A DNA stretch of 57,941 nt from Ancalomicrobiaceae bacterium (GTDB taxonomy: Bacteria; Pseudomonadota; Alphaproteobacteria; Rhizobiales; Ancalomicrobiaceae). Below the pieces are notes generated by a model that was not told where the DNA came from, did no database searches, and worked only from the letters and a program-made list of their open reading frames with translations. The stretch lies in assembly GCA_031291595.1 (NCBI GenBank), contig JARLIU010000164.1, forward strand, positions 1 through 57,941, read 5' to 3'. The position numbers and the translations under genes were made by a program. Below are positions 41,180 through 49,855 of the stretch, one piece after another (positions within the stretch are counted from its first letter, which is position 1; each line of letters opens with the position of its first letter).

Positions 41180-41447
41180 CGCTGATCTCTACGTCTACCC
41201 AGACAACCGCGCCTATCGATACGACGGCATCCTCTACAAGATTGGCGATCCTGTTGGCCGTGTCGGCGACTATGAGTTCGACGGCGAATTGCGCGGCATC
41301 TTTGCGGCGATCGACGGGTCGGTGCGCGTCGTCGTCGAGTGCACCGCCCCGGGCGCCAAGCGCACGAAACACATTTTCGCGCCCGCGCAGATCCGGCATC
41401 GCCAGATCACCAAATATGCGACGAAGCACGAGGCCGACCATGGCTGA
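41172..41447 (+). CDS. Hypothetical protein
   Basis: 91 residues, beta-rich ('LYVYPDNRAYRYDGILYKIG'). No family. Its stop lies inside a segment, GAGGCCGACCATGGCTGAC, that is repeated at the end of the following gene (41702-41720). Confidence 0.5.
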   Translation: MVDADLYVYPDNRAYRYDGILYKIGDPVGRVGDYEFDGELRGIFAAIDGSVRVVVECTAPGAKRTKHIFAPAQIRHRQITKYATKHEADHG

Positions 41448-41718
41448 CCGTTATTCCGACGTAGATGCTGAATTGCTACGCTGGCTTTCCAAATATCCGC
41501 TAGGGACCACTCAAATGCGCCGCGCATTGATCAACAGCGGCTTTAGATGTTGGTCGGTAACATTCCTACGCGGTCGATTGCTTCGCTTGAAGGATCTTGG
41601 CTTTGTCGACGTCGACAACGCCGACTACTCCGGTCGCGTCAATAAGTGGCGCATCACTTCCGCCGGGCGCGCGATTGTCACCGCTTCGAAGAACCATGCA
41701 GAGGCCGACCATGGCTGA
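41440..41718 (+). CDS. Winged-helix-like protein
   Basis: 92 residues with a probable winged helix: 'ELLRWLSKYPLGTTQMRRAL', 'FLRGRLLRLKDLGFVDVD' and the wing 'GRVNKWRITSAGRAIV'. Could be a small transcription regulator in the early operon. It overlaps both neighbours. Confidence 0.55.
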   Translation: MADRYSDVDAELLRWLSKYPLGTTQMRRALINSGFRCWSVTFLRGRLLRLKDLGFVDVDNADYSGRVNKWRITSAGRAIVTASKNHAEADHG

Positions 41719-42913
41719 CGGCACCAAGATCGAATGGACCGACATGACCTGGACGCCGATCCGCGCCCGGCATATCGAACTGCAGAACGACGGCTCGGGC
41801 AAGCTACGCCTTGGCTGGCATTGCGAGCGCGTCTCCGAGGGCTGCCGCAACTGCTACGCCGAAGGCATCAATCGCCGGCTCGGCACCGGCCTTGATTTCA
41901 AACCTGGAAACCTGTTCCGCAGCGAGCGCGACGGCCCCGCCGACGGCGCGGCGCTGTTTCTCGACGACAGAATCCTGACGGAGCCCTTACGCAAGCGCGC
42001 GGCCCGCATGATTTTCGTCTGTTCGATGACCGATCTGTTTGCCCACTTCGTTCCGCGCGAATGGATAGACTGGATCTTCGCCATCATAGCGCTGTCCCCG
42101 CAGCACACCTTCCAGGTGCTGACCAAGCGACCGGCGCGGATGCGCGAATACCTGTCGTCTCCGGCGACATGGCACAGGATCTACGAAATCGTCTGTGATT
42201 TGGCAGTCAATGAGATCGCAAAGGTCCTGCTGATCGGACAGGAAGGACCTTATGCCGATCCGACTTTTGCCCCGCATCGTCAGCGGGTGCATTTAGGCAA
42301 TTGGCCGCTTCCCAATGTCTGGCTCGGCGTCTCCGTCGAAGATCAGCCGCGCGCCGACGCGCGAATCCCGATCCTGCTGGATACCCCGGCAGCAATCCGG
42401 TGGATCAGCACCGAGCCGCTGCTTGGGATGCTCAACGTGCTGCCATACCTGTTCATTTATACCCACACGGATCATGCGGTGTTGACCGGCGATGGCGACC
42501 TGTCCGAGCCGCTGCCCTATCGCGATCCTGCGACGACGAAGCCCGAGGATATCGCTTCGCCGCGCCTCGATTGGGTTGTCTGCGGCGGCGAGTCCGGCCC
42601 AAACGCCCGACCGATGCATCCGGATTGGGCGCGCTCATTGCGAGACCAATGCGCCATGGCCGACGTGCCGTTCCTGCTCAAGCAATGGGGCTCGTGGTTT
42701 TCTGTCCTCGATCGCGACAACGACGATCCAGACTGGCGTGCTAACTATTCCAGGCATAAGCGCGGCGGCAACAGGGTCTTGAACCTCGCCGGTGGCTGCG
42801 GATTTCATGGCGAGCGCGTCCATATCATGCAGCGGATGAGCAAGACCGCCGCCGGGCGCACCCTCGATGGCGTGACGCACGACGCCTATCCGGAGGTTCC
42901 CCTCCATGCCTAG
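41711..42913 (+). CDS. Phage Gp37/Gp68 family (DUF5131) protein
   Basis: 400 residues beginning 'ADGTKIEWTDMTWTPI' and with the Cys triad 'CERVSEGCRNCYAEGI', typical of this radical-SAM-related family. Further signatures are 'MIFVCSMTDLFAHFVPREWI', 'VLTKRPARM' and 'WVVCGGESGPNARPMHPDW'. It is common in phages and some mobile islands; substrate not known to me. A second iron-sulfur-type enzyme besides the radical SAM protein. Confidence 0.88.
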   Translation: MADGTKIEWTDMTWTPIRARHIELQNDGSGKLRLGWHCERVSEGCRNCYAEGINRRLGTGLDFKPGNLFRSERDGPADGAALFLDDRILTEPLRKRAARMIFVCSMTDLFAHFVPREWIDWIFAIIALSPQHTFQVLTKRPARMREYLSSPATWHRIYEIVCDLAVNEIAKVLLIGQEGPYADPTFAPHRQRVHLGNWPLPNVWLGVSVEDQPRADARIPILLDTPAAIRWISTEPLLGMLNVLPYLFIYTHTDHAVLTGDGDLSEPLPYRDPATTKPEDIASPRLDWVVCGGESGPNARPMHPDWARSLRDQCAMADVPFLLKQWGSWFSVLDRDNDDPDWRANYSRHKRGGNRVLNLAGGCGFHGERVHIMQRMSKTAAGRTLDGVTHDAYPEVPLHA

Positions 42914-43316
42914 GCGCCGCTATGCCTCGAAGCGCTTTACCAGGATGGCCGATCAGATGCGAGAGGCCTCCGGCATTGTCGATTTGGTCAACGCCAAGGC
43001 GGGCGATGAATTCGACTGTTTTGCCGACGGCCTTTCGGCGGACGGCAAGATCAAACTTGTCTTTCGGCGCCGTGAAACGATCGAAACGTCGGCGCGATGC
43101 TGCATCTGTGGCCGCACCGAGGTCAGGTCTCATGCCGAGGGCGAGGCCGACAGCAACCCGTTTGATGAGCCATATGTCTGCCTGTTTCACCATGCCGATC
43201 CACTCACAGAGCGATTGATCTCCGCATGTTCATGGCGTGATTTCAAGGCCGTTCACCGGCTCGGCGCTGTGGTTGCCGCACTCAAGGATGCCATTGATGA
43301 CCGACGCCACCGTTGA
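42906..43316 (+). CDS. Hypothetical protein with Cys pair motif
   Basis: 136 residues; 'ARCCICGRTEVRSHAEG' and 'VCLFHH' may form a zinc site. Basic N-terminus. No family recognised. ATG overlaps the previous stop by 8 bases. Confidence 0.5.
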   Translation: MPRRRYASKRFTRMADQMREASGIVDLVNAKAGDEFDCFADGLSADGKIKLVFRRRETIETSARCCICGRTEVRSHAEGEADSNPFDEPYVCLFHHADPLTERLISACSWRDFKAVHRLGAVVAALKDAIDDRRHR

Positions 43317-43536
43317 AGCGATCCGCCTGTCGGAGCGTTATTCGATCGACGCAATTATCACCGGTCTGGTGACGGACCTCGAGGACTTGCGAACCGGCAA
43401 GATCAGCACGCGCGAGGCCCAGGCTCGCGCCCAGCTTGCCCACGAGATCATGCGCGGGATCAACCTGGTGATCCGTGGCCAGCAGATACTCGAGCAGCGG
43501 GCAAAGATGATTGGAAAGGGCAACGCCAATGGCTGA
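43297..43536 (+). CDS. Small helical hypothetical protein
   Basis: 79 residues, helical ('TREAQARAQLAHEIMRGINL'). It overlaps both neighbours. No recognised function. Confidence 0.5.
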   Translation: MTDATVEAIRLSERYSIDAIITGLVTDLEDLRTGKISTREAQARAQLAHEIMRGINLVIRGQQILEQRAKMIGKGNANG

Positions 43537-43885
43537 TCGCACTCTCCGCTCTCTTCTCGGCGAGACCCGCGGCGAGGGTTTCGAGCACTTCGAACGGCTG
43601 ATCGCCGAGACCGCGACGACGCCCAAGGAGCGCCTGATAGGCCGTTACCTGGATCTGTTTTCGACCGCCGCGATCGAGGCCGCCCGCGAACATCCAGATG
43701 CCGATCCGGTCGATATTTTCACCGCTGCGCCGTTTGCCGCCGGCTTCGCCATCGCCGCGATGCTGTTTCAGGCGGTCGATCCGGCCGGCTATGCCGGCGG
43801 TCGCAAGCTCATGACCAAGCAGTTCGCCTCCGGGCTGTTCGAAGGCCTGAAGGCCATCCGCGAAGCCAGCGGGAGCAAGCCATGA
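43529..43885 (+). CDS. Hypothetical protein
   Basis: 118 residues; helical, no membrane segment ('GRYLDLFSTAAIEAAREHPD'). No family recognised. The last codons overlap the ASCH gene by 4 bases. Confidence 0.5.
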   Translation: MADRTLRSLLGETRGEGFEHFERLIAETATTPKERLIGRYLDLFSTAAIEAAREHPDADPVDIFTAAPFAAGFAIAAMLFQAVDPAGYAGGRKLMTKQFASGLFEGLKAIREASGSKP

Positions 43886-44316
43886 CTGACACTCAGATGC
43901 TCGCCCTGTCGATTCGCCAGCCTTGGGCGTGGGCGATCTTTCACGCCGGCAAGGGTATCGAAAATCGCGATTGGCCGACAAAAGTGCGCGGTCGGGTTCT
44001 GATCCATACCTCGAAAGCCAAGCCGACTCTGCAGGATATCTACTTCGTCGAGCAGATGCTTGAGCGCGCGACATCTGCGGCGGCCATCGCGGCGATGTTT
44101 GTGCTGCCCGCCGTATCGTTCAATCGTGGCGGCATTATCGGATCGGTTGAGATCATCGATTGCGTGACGGAAAGCCCATCGCCGTGGTTCTTCGGCCGCT
44201 TCGGCTTTGTCCTGAAGGACCCCAAGCCGCTACCTTTCATCCCATGCAAAGGCGCGCTCGGCTTCTGGCGTGTACCGGACGACATCCTCGCGCAGTTGGA
44301 GGAGGTCGATGGCTGA
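43882..44316 (+). CDS. ASCH-domain protein
   Basis: 144 residues. 'LALSIRQPWAWAIFHAGKGI', 'ENRDW' and 'VRGRVLIHTSK' are the ASCH signatures (PUA-like, RNA-binding fold). C-terminal 'GALGFWRVP' closes the barrel. In bacteria some ASCH proteins act on modified RNA or nucleosides. In phages the role is open. Coupled to neighbours. Confidence 0.85.
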   Translation: MTDTQMLALSIRQPWAWAIFHAGKGIENRDWPTKVRGRVLIHTSKAKPTLQDIYFVEQMLERATSAAAIAAMFVLPAVSFNRGGIIGSVEIIDCVTESPSPWFFGRFGFVLKDPKPLPFIPCKGALGFWRVPDDILAQLEEVDG

Positions 44317-44683
44317 TCTCCCGCGCCGTGTTCAACGCTCGCGCGCCAAAGGCTGGCGCATGCCGGATGGCGCCGTTTATGTCGGTCGGCCGACCGTCTT
44401 TGGCAATCCTTTTACGGTGGCGGCATGTCGCGAAGCCGGCATCCGGGGCACAGAAGGGGAGCATGTTTCCCTTTGCGTACAGGCATTTCGTGAATGGATA
44501 GGCGGAAGCGACTGTTGGTGGATGGGTCCGGAGGCGGATGCCGCGCGGGACGGTCTGCGACGTCGGTTACCAGAGCTTCGCGGCCACGACCTCGCCTGTT
44601 GGTGCCGGCTCGATCAGCCCTGCCATGCCGACGTACTGTTGCGACTCGCCAATCCCATTTGCGAGGAGGCCGGCGATGGGTGA
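44309..44683 (+). CDS. DUF4326 protein
   Basis: 124 residues from ATG 44309. 'RRVQRSRAKGWRMPDGAVYV', 'GRPTVFGNPF' and 'ACWCRLDQPCHADVLLRLAN' match DUF4326, a family common in phages. Conserved Cys/His set could bind a metal. Biochemical role unknown. Confidence 0.85.
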   Translation: MADLPRRVQRSRAKGWRMPDGAVYVGRPTVFGNPFTVAACREAGIRGTEGEHVSLCVQAFREWIGGSDCWWMGPEADAARDGLRRRLPELRGHDLACWCRLDQPCHADVLLRLANPICEEAGDG

Positions 44684-44939
44684 GTTCGGCCATACCTTTG
44701 GCAATGTGTCCGGCGACCATTTCGATGCATGGGGCGCCGGGCCCTTCGAGATTATTGCCGACGGCAAGCGCTGGCGCTTCGAGGATAGCGACCGCTTTGG
44801 GCCGCTCATCATCGATCAGAACGGCGATCCATTGTTGCAGCAGCCAAAGGAGCGATCTCCATTCTGGGCCGCACATGCGCAATGGGTCGCGTCCGGCCGC
44901 CGCGTGGCCGCTGACGGCATGACATGCGAGAAGGTATAA
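44676..44939 (+). CDS. Hypothetical protein
   Basis: 87 residues; beta-rich with many aromatic residues ('DHFDAWGAGPFEIIADGKRW'). No family. Overlaps the DUF4326 gene by 8 bases. Confidence 0.45.
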   Translation: MGEFGHTFGNVSGDHFDAWGAGPFEIIADGKRWRFEDSDRFGPLIIDQNGDPLLQQPKERSPFWAAHAQWVASGRRVAADGMTCEKV

Positions 44940-44943
44940 AGCG

Positions 44944-45270
44944 ATGACGGAATATAAAGCGAACGGCGTTGTTGCGCTCCTGACCGCGCCAGATGGCCGT
45001 GTCCTCGCAACGGCCTCAAACTTCGACCCGTCCGGCTATGGCGGTTTTAAATTGCATGAAGCGCAGAAGATCCGCGCCCGTGACGCGATGCGAAGGGAAT
45101 TCTTCGCGCTTTTCTGCCATCGCGATGTCGCCGGTGCCATCGAGTCGTACCATGCCGACACGATCATCCGGTCGATTTGCGACCAGAAAAAGTATCGAGA
45201 GCAGTTTGTTATCGTCGGACATGATGGTGTCGACGTAGACGAATACGACTATGTCAATAGGCGGACCTGA
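44944..45270 (+). CDS. Hypothetical protein
   Basis: 108 residues; no motif recognised ('VVALLTAPDGRVLATASNF'). Part of the rightward operon before the integration genes. Confidence 0.45.
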   Translation: MTEYKANGVVALLTAPDGRVLATASNFDPSGYGGFKLHEAQKIRARDAMRREFFALFCHRDVAGAIESYHADTIIRSICDQKKYREQFVIVGHDGVDVDEYDYVNRRT

Positions 45271-45272
45271 CC

Positions 45273-45539
45273 ATGTCCCGCCCCGTCTTCCGCCCAGATC
45301 TCACGCCGACCCAGGTCGCCTTGGTGCTTGGCTACGCCAATGCCGACGCCTTTCTCGAGCGGAGAGACGACTACGCGCGCGCGGGGCTGAAGGCCGATCC
45401 GTTCACCGGACGCTATGATCCGGAGGCGTTTGAACGTTGGCGCCGGTTGCGGTCTCCCGGTCTATTTCCGGAGTTGACAGCGAGCAACGGTGCGCGGGAT
45501 GCTAGAAGCGTATTTGAGCAGCGCTTGCGGGGCGGGTGA
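45273..45539 (+). CDS. Excisionase-like protein
   Basis: 88 residues. 'LTPTQVALVLGYANADAFLE' and the following charged stretch ('RYDPEAFERWRRL') resemble winged-helix Xis/AlpA proteins. Placed directly before an integrase, whose ATG overlaps its stop (TGATG). Assignment by pattern and position. Confidence 0.65.
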   Translation: MSRPVFRPDLTPTQVALVLGYANADAFLERRDDYARAGLKADPFTGRYDPEAFERWRRLRSPGLFPELTASNGARDARSVFEQRLRGG

Positions 45540-46795
45540 TGGGATCGATCAAGATCCGCTACTACCGTGTCGTCAAAGGTCAGGGCTATTGGACGCCCTC
45601 TTCTAAGATGCGCACGCTCGGCTTTTCCGAGATCCGCTGCGGTCGCGACGGACCCGACGCATGGCGGACGGCGAAGAGATGGGCCGACCGCTGGGCGTCG
45701 GTGAAAGAGGGCAAGGAACCGGCGCCGGCCTCGATCGACCTGTCAAAACTATCGCGCGAACAAGCCGAGGCCGCCCGCGTCTATCCGAGAGGCAGCGTCG
45801 GCGAGGCCTGGGGACGCTATATTCGCACCGAGGAATGGAAGCGTCGACCACAGTCGACCCGCACCAAGGAATGGTGGCCGGCGTGGTTCCGCATCCGCGA
45901 CATGTGGGGCGATGTTGACCCGGCGACGATCACCTTCGAGATGATGTCGGCCTGGCGCAACGACCCGGTGCATGGGCTGGAGGCCAAGCACGGCTGCGGC
46001 GTGGCACACAAGACCTTCAAGGTCTGGCGGGCATTCTGGAACCTTATGGCGTCGATGCACTATTGCGACCGCGACAAGAACCCGTCGCTCGGCATCGTCA
46101 ACAAGGCGCCGGCGCCGCGCGATCAGCGCTTCAACGAGGGCGAGGCTGTCCGCTGGGTCAAAGGCGCATGGCGCCTCGGCTATCATGGCCTCGCCTGCAT
46201 CATGGCGGTCGCATGGGATTCCGGCATGAGCCCCGGAGATATCAGGACGTTGCGCGCCCGCCATCGCAAGATGATCAACAGCCGCCTCGCCTTCGACCTG
46301 TCGAAGGAAGGGCGTGCCAAGACAGGCCGCTCTACCATCGGCACGACGTCGCCACGCACTGCGGCGTTGCTCGATGCCTATTGGCACCGGCTCGGCGTCG
46401 AGATGACGGCCGACGCCTTCCTGTTTCGCACGCGGTCGGGCGGCAAATATCGCGACGATACCTTGGCCGACGACTTTGCCAGCATGCGCGAAAAGGTGGC
46501 GCCGGGCGACAAGCGCCAATTGCGCGACATGCGGCGGTCAGGCGCCATGGAAGCGCTCGCCGGCGGTGCTTCGGGTGCGCTCCTGTCGCAGAAGCTGGCG
46601 AACAGCATCCAGTCTTCCAACACGCTGCAGCGGACCTATACGCCGGTCGATATCGCCGCCGTGGAGGCCGCCGACGAGGCCCGACTCATCGGACGCCGCC
46701 GCACTCGCGGGGCAAAGGGCGAACAGGAATTTTCAACTCAGCAGCCGCGACTTTTTCAACCGAAGCAATCGTCTACACCTAAGCCCTTGAAATAA
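45539..46795 (+). CDS. Tyrosine recombinase-like protein, catalytic site altered
   Basis: 418 residues from ATG 45539. Overall length and the C-terminal layout are those of tyrosine integrases: SAM-like core (about 85-170), catalytic region from 215, Tyr near 368 in 'LQRTYTPVD'. The first catalytic Arg is absent ('DSGMSPGDIRTL' where G-x-R is normal) and the His of H-x-x-R is replaced ('LRDMRRSGAM'). It may be inactive or a divergent directionality or regulatory partner. Its stop lies directly beside the attP core. Confidence 0.7.
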   Translation: MGSIKIRYYRVVKGQGYWTPSSKMRTLGFSEIRCGRDGPDAWRTAKRWADRWASVKEGKEPAPASIDLSKLSREQAEAARVYPRGSVGEAWGRYIRTEEWKRRPQSTRTKEWWPAWFRIRDMWGDVDPATITFEMMSAWRNDPVHGLEAKHGCGVAHKTFKVWRAFWNLMASMHYCDRDKNPSLGIVNKAPAPRDQRFNEGEAVRWVKGAWRLGYHGLACIMAVAWDSGMSPGDIRTLRARHRKMINSRLAFDLSKEGRAKTGRSTIGTTSPRTAALLDAYWHRLGVEMTADAFLFRTRSGGKYRDDTLADDFASMREKVAPGDKRQLRDMRRSGAMEALAGGASGALLSQKLANSIQSSNTLQRTYTPVDIAAVEAADEARLIGRRRTRGAKGEQEFSTQQPRLFQPKQSSTPKPLK

Positions 46796-46844
46796 TGGCG
46801 ACCCCGGCACGATTCGAACGTGCGACCAACAGCTTAGAAGGCTG
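46796..46844. other. attP core: 3' end of a tRNA-Arg (TCT)
   Basis: On the minus strand the segment copies the 3' half of a tRNA: anticodon loop CTTCTAA (TCT), then T arm GCACG-TTCGAAT-CGTGC, acceptor CGGGGTC-G-CCA. The anticodon stem loses its fifth pair at 46845, so host identity ends there. It begins right after the stop of the first recombinase gene. Integration would restore a host tRNA-Arg. Confidence 0.85.
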
Positions 46845-47066
46845 GCCGGTTTTTCAGTGATTTCAACGCGGATTGGAAAAAATTCAAATCAGGAACTACC
46901 GCAGAAATGGCAGTTTTTGCAACGTCATTTTGATCGTCGGATCGCCAAACAAAAACTTCGCCTGAGCGACCCTGCGCCGTCTAGTCGGACCGTCGCCCAA
47001 ACCATATGGCGCAGATGGTAATGCGCCGATGTGTTCTAGCCAGCCCAATCTTGCATGGAGGTCAGA

Positions 47067-47948
47067 ATGGCTGACGTCATCCTATTGCCTGGATCAGGCA
47101 ACAGCAACGACGTGATTCCGCGCTCTTTTAGGACATTTTCCGACGCCGCGGCGAGCCATGTCGCTGGCGGCGGCGAAGCCAAGTATCTGCCGCCGATCGC
47201 CGCCTATTTCGGCGGACGACCGCTTGGCGAGATCTACCCTTATGACGTCCGGCAGATGGCTGAGACGCTCTATCCGAACCATAGCGGCGCGACCCGCAAT
47301 CGCCAGGCGATCACCCCGGCCCGCGCCGTCATGTATCACGCCTCCGATCGCGGCTGGTGTCGGCCGATCCGCATCCGCTCGTTCAAGACCGACGGTCCGA
47401 AGCGCAAGCGCCCGGCTTCGGCGCTCTGGCTTAATCTCTTCTGCCGGCAATGCCTGCACGACCGCCTGCCCCATGTCGCCGCCCTCGTCCTATTCATGGC
47501 AACGACGGGCGCCAGGATCTCGGAAGCGATCGCGCTGCGCTGGTCGGATGTCGACCTGACGGCTCGGACGGCGCTGTTGATCAAGACCAAGACGACCGGC
47601 AATTCCATGCGCTATCTCACCGACGAGGTCGCCGAGCGGTTGCGTGGCCTGCAGGACGGCCAGCGGCGCGACGCCAGGGCGTTCCGTTACACCAGCCGGT
47701 TCAGCGTCGCCGAGCGGATCAAGGCCGTCTGCAGGCGCGCCGAGATCCCCTACAAGTCGCCGCATCTGTGCGGTCGGCATACGTTTGCAACGACCGCGAT
47801 CGATCTCGGCGTCGACATCGGCACCGCCATGGCGGCTGGCGAGTGGCGCTCCTCCAAGGTGTTCCTGGAGACCTACGTGCACCCCAGAGCAAGTGCCGGG
47901 CGTCTAGTCGCGGACCGAATGAACCTCAACGCGTTTGGCGAGATGTGA
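47067..47948 (+). CDS. Tyrosine integrase
   Basis: About 293 residues. The catalytic set looks complete: Arg150 in 'TGARISEAIAL', Lys around 173-175, His233 and Arg237 in 'HLCGRHTFAT', Trp260, and Tyr270 in 'LETYVH'. Likely the enzyme that integrates at the tRNA-Arg. ATG 47067 has GGAGG nearby; an ATG at 47055 sits inside that ribosome site. It lies on the other side of attP from the first recombinase. Confidence 0.88.
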   Translation: MADVILLPGSGNSNDVIPRSFRTFSDAAASHVAGGGEAKYLPPIAAYFGGRPLGEIYPYDVRQMAETLYPNHSGATRNRQAITPARAVMYHASDRGWCRPIRIRSFKTDGPKRKRPASALWLNLFCRQCLHDRLPHVAALVLFMATTGARISEAIALRWSDVDLTARTALLIKTKTTGNSMRYLTDEVAERLRGLQDGQRRDARAFRYTSRFSVAERIKAVCRRAEIPYKSPHLCGRHTFATTAIDLGVDIGTAMAAGEWRSSKVFLETYVHPRASAGRLVADRMNLNAFGEM

Positions 47949-47954
47949 GTGATC

Positions 47955-47990
47955 GGGGGCGCCGGGCGCAAGCTCGACCCCCCACATTTT
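47955..47990. terminator. Possible terminator between integrase and fibre genes
   Basis: GGGGG...CCCCC with GCGCC/GGCGC inside, followed by CACATTTT. It lies between two convergent genes. Weak support. Confidence 0.35.
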
Positions 47991-47993
47991 GGG

Positions 47994-48278
47994 TTAGGGC
48001 GCGGGTCTGTCCAGTGATTCAGGCAAAAACAAAGTTTCGCTGTCCATTACCTGGATTGGTAGCGTTGAACAGATTGCCCAAAACCGCTCGTATTCTGGAT
48101 CGTTGAGGATGCGCGCACCAGCAACGCCGTCTCCATCCGTTTGCAGCGGACCATATCCGAGCTGGTTGGCGAGTGGGTTATTGATGATGCGGGGGATAAT
48201 CGCGGTGTCCCCATTATTCAGCGCCTCGACCTGCACTGTAACAGTTGAATTAAAGATTAGATATGCTTGTACGGTCAT
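47994..48278 (-). CDS. Hypothetical tail-region protein
   Basis: 94 residues; 'GDTAIIPRIINNPLANQLGY' is the clearest segment. No family. Last gene of the late operon. Base composition is lower in GC than most of the genome, as in the next gene. Confidence 0.5.
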   Translation of the reverse strand: MTVQAYLIFNSTVTVQVEALNNGDTAIIPRIINNPLANQLGYGPLQTDGDGVAGARILNDPEYERFWAICSTLPIQVMDSETLFLPESLDRPAP

Positions 48279-48290
48279 TTTCGTGCCCTC

Positions 48291-49091
48291 TTACTGCGCG
48301 CCGATTGCCGCAAGGAATGGATATATTGCGTTGTAGAGATTAGCCACATCTGCGGCAGATAAGCCGCCACCAATGGCCTCGGCTGCATTTCGCCTTGTAG
48401 AAAATAGAGATCCAGATCCTGCATTGTTCTGAGCTAGTGAGAAAAAGTTTGCGTTTGCCACCGCGATGGATGCAGCAGTGGATGAGCCCACTGAAACCCC
48501 ATTCAGATAGACAGTACGTGTGGTAGAGTCGGTGCGGGATACAGTAAATAGGCCTGATGTTACTCCCCCATTGGGGTCTGCTGGATTTGAAGTGTCGTTT
48601 ATTCTTGAATTTATATTGTTGCCTACTCCGTTCACATCAATTCTAGAATTACCCGATGAACCAGCATCATACATAGTCCCACTAATGGAGCCCGTAGTTA
48701 CGTATACCGATATACTTGCAGAATTGCGGGAGTAGTTGGGCGATGGTGCTGTTAAAGGGTCGAACCTAGTATCAAGATAACTAGTACTTCCATCACCTGT
48801 ATATCCCCTATTGACTGTAAAGGACGGGCTGTTCATCGCCAAATCGTTGTATGCATTTTGGATAAGATTTTGCCGGGCTGCTTGGGCATTATCCGCAGCC
48901 CGAAGCTTTAGGCAATCAAGTCTTGTCAATAGACCGGACGCGCGCAAGGAAACGAATACGTTATTATATAACGCCTTTAGTGGAGTCGTCGGCGGGGTTG
49001 TGAGCCGCGCGAAAAAAGCGACGGCCGCCGGATCATACCGCACACCCTTGCTGAGGGTGGCAACCTTGCGAGCGCCGATGAATGCAGGCAT
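48291..49091 (-). CDS. Fibre-like protein, LamG-type C-terminal domain possible
   Basis: 266 residues from ATG 49091. An N-terminal helical region is followed by a beta sandwich-like part ('TSYLDTRFDPLTAPSPNYSR', 'TVYLNGVSVGSSTAAS') that fits lectin-like LamG domains. It ends 'LSAADVANLYNAIYPFLAAI'. The coding sequence is visibly richer in A and T than its neighbours, a sign of recent transfer. Likely a receptor-binding or exchangeable fibre part. Confidence 0.65.
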   Translation of the reverse strand: MPAFIGARKVATLSKGVRYDPAAVAFFARLTTPPTTPLKALYNNVFVSLRASGLLTRLDCLKLRAADNAQAARQNLIQNAYNDLAMNSPSFTVNRGYTGDGSTSYLDTRFDPLTAPSPNYSRNSASISVYVTTGSISGTMYDAGSSGNSRIDVNGVGNNINSRINDTSNPADPNGGVTSGLFTVSRTDSTTRTVYLNGVSVGSSTAASIAVANANFFSLAQNNAGSGSLFSTRRNAAEAIGGGLSAADVANLYNAIYPFLAAIGAQ

Positions 49092-49096
49092 GGCGA

Positions 49097-49528
49097 TTAC
49101 CCCGCGACGACGGTCAACACGCGATTGTAGGCTTGCGCCACCGGCGCGGCATTCGGGCCCGACCGGATCTTGAGAAACCGGACCCCCAGCCAATCAGAGA
49201 TCGGCAGGCGCATGGCGGCGGCTGCAACGGGCGTATAGGACACCTCGTTGCCGGTCTCGTCGTAAAGATTTGAATAAACGGTCCCGTCCGCGCTGGTCTG
49301 GAACGTCAGCGCTGCGGCAGTCCAGGCGGCCGGCATGATGATTCGAAGCGCTCGCAAGGCACCAAGATCAAGCGCACCCGATAGACCCGTCGCATCGTTA
49401 CCGACGATTGTCGCGGTCAGTGACAATTGTGCCGGTGCGACCACCTGTTGCGCCGCCGATCCGTCGGGAACGACGACGACTGCTAACCCTTGATTCGGTT
49501 GGTACGGCACCGACATATCCATCTCCAT
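49097..49528 (-). CDS. Tail or decoration beta protein
   Basis: 143 residues (start may be the fifth codon). Beta-rich with 'LGALRALRIIMPAAWTAAAL' and 'DWLGVRFLKIRSGPNAAP'. Similar in style to the connector-module protein at 10325-10750, so it may be a carbohydrate-binding or decoration domain. Coupled position before the fibre gene. Confidence 0.5.
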   Translation of the reverse strand: MEMDMSVPYQPNQGLAVVVVPDGSAAQQVVAPAQLSLTATIVGNDATGLSGALDLGALRALRIIMPAAWTAAALTFQTSADGTVYSNLYDETGNEVSYTPVAAAAMRLPISDWLGVRFLKIRSGPNAAPVAQAYNRVLTVVAG

Positions 49529-49604
49529 TACTTGCTATGTCATGCAATGTGGCGCATCTGCGAAGGTGCTGGATGCTTATGCAGACGGAGGAGCACCCGG
49601 CACA

Positions 49605-49826
49605 TCAGCCGTGCTGCTCCTCGACCATGATCGAGTTCAGCGCCGCCCCGGCGACGGCATCGTTGACGTCGCGCTGCAACGTCAGCAGCTCCAAAAGCGA
49701 GATCGTCACCCGGGTTTCTTCGTCGTGCTTAGGGCCGAGATAGACGAGCACGTCGACGCGCGACCTAAAGCGCTCCAGCCGAATCGGCGCCCGGCGCGGG
49801 CTGATGGACTTTGTCGGCGATGACAT
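49605..49826 (-). CDS. Small hypothetical protein
   Basis: 73 residues with an AGGAG site before the ATG. Basic N-terminus, 'VDVLVYLGPKHDEETRVTIS' in the centre. No family recognised. Confidence 0.45.
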   Translation of the reverse strand: MSSPTKSISPRRAPIRLERFRSRVDVLVYLGPKHDEETRVTISLLELLTLQRDVNDAVAGAALNSIMVEEQHG

Positions 49827-49855
49827 GCTGAGGCGCTCCTGATGACATAGGCAGG

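Noticed and set aside
44412-44882. Minus-strand open frame of 156 codons within the early region
   Set aside because: Opposite to two coupled small genes (DUF4326 and the next) that have family support and ribosome sites.
46796-46844. A second functional tRNA gene
   Set aside because: Only the 3' half from the anticodon loop is present; the 5' half is replaced by unrelated sequence, as expected for attP.
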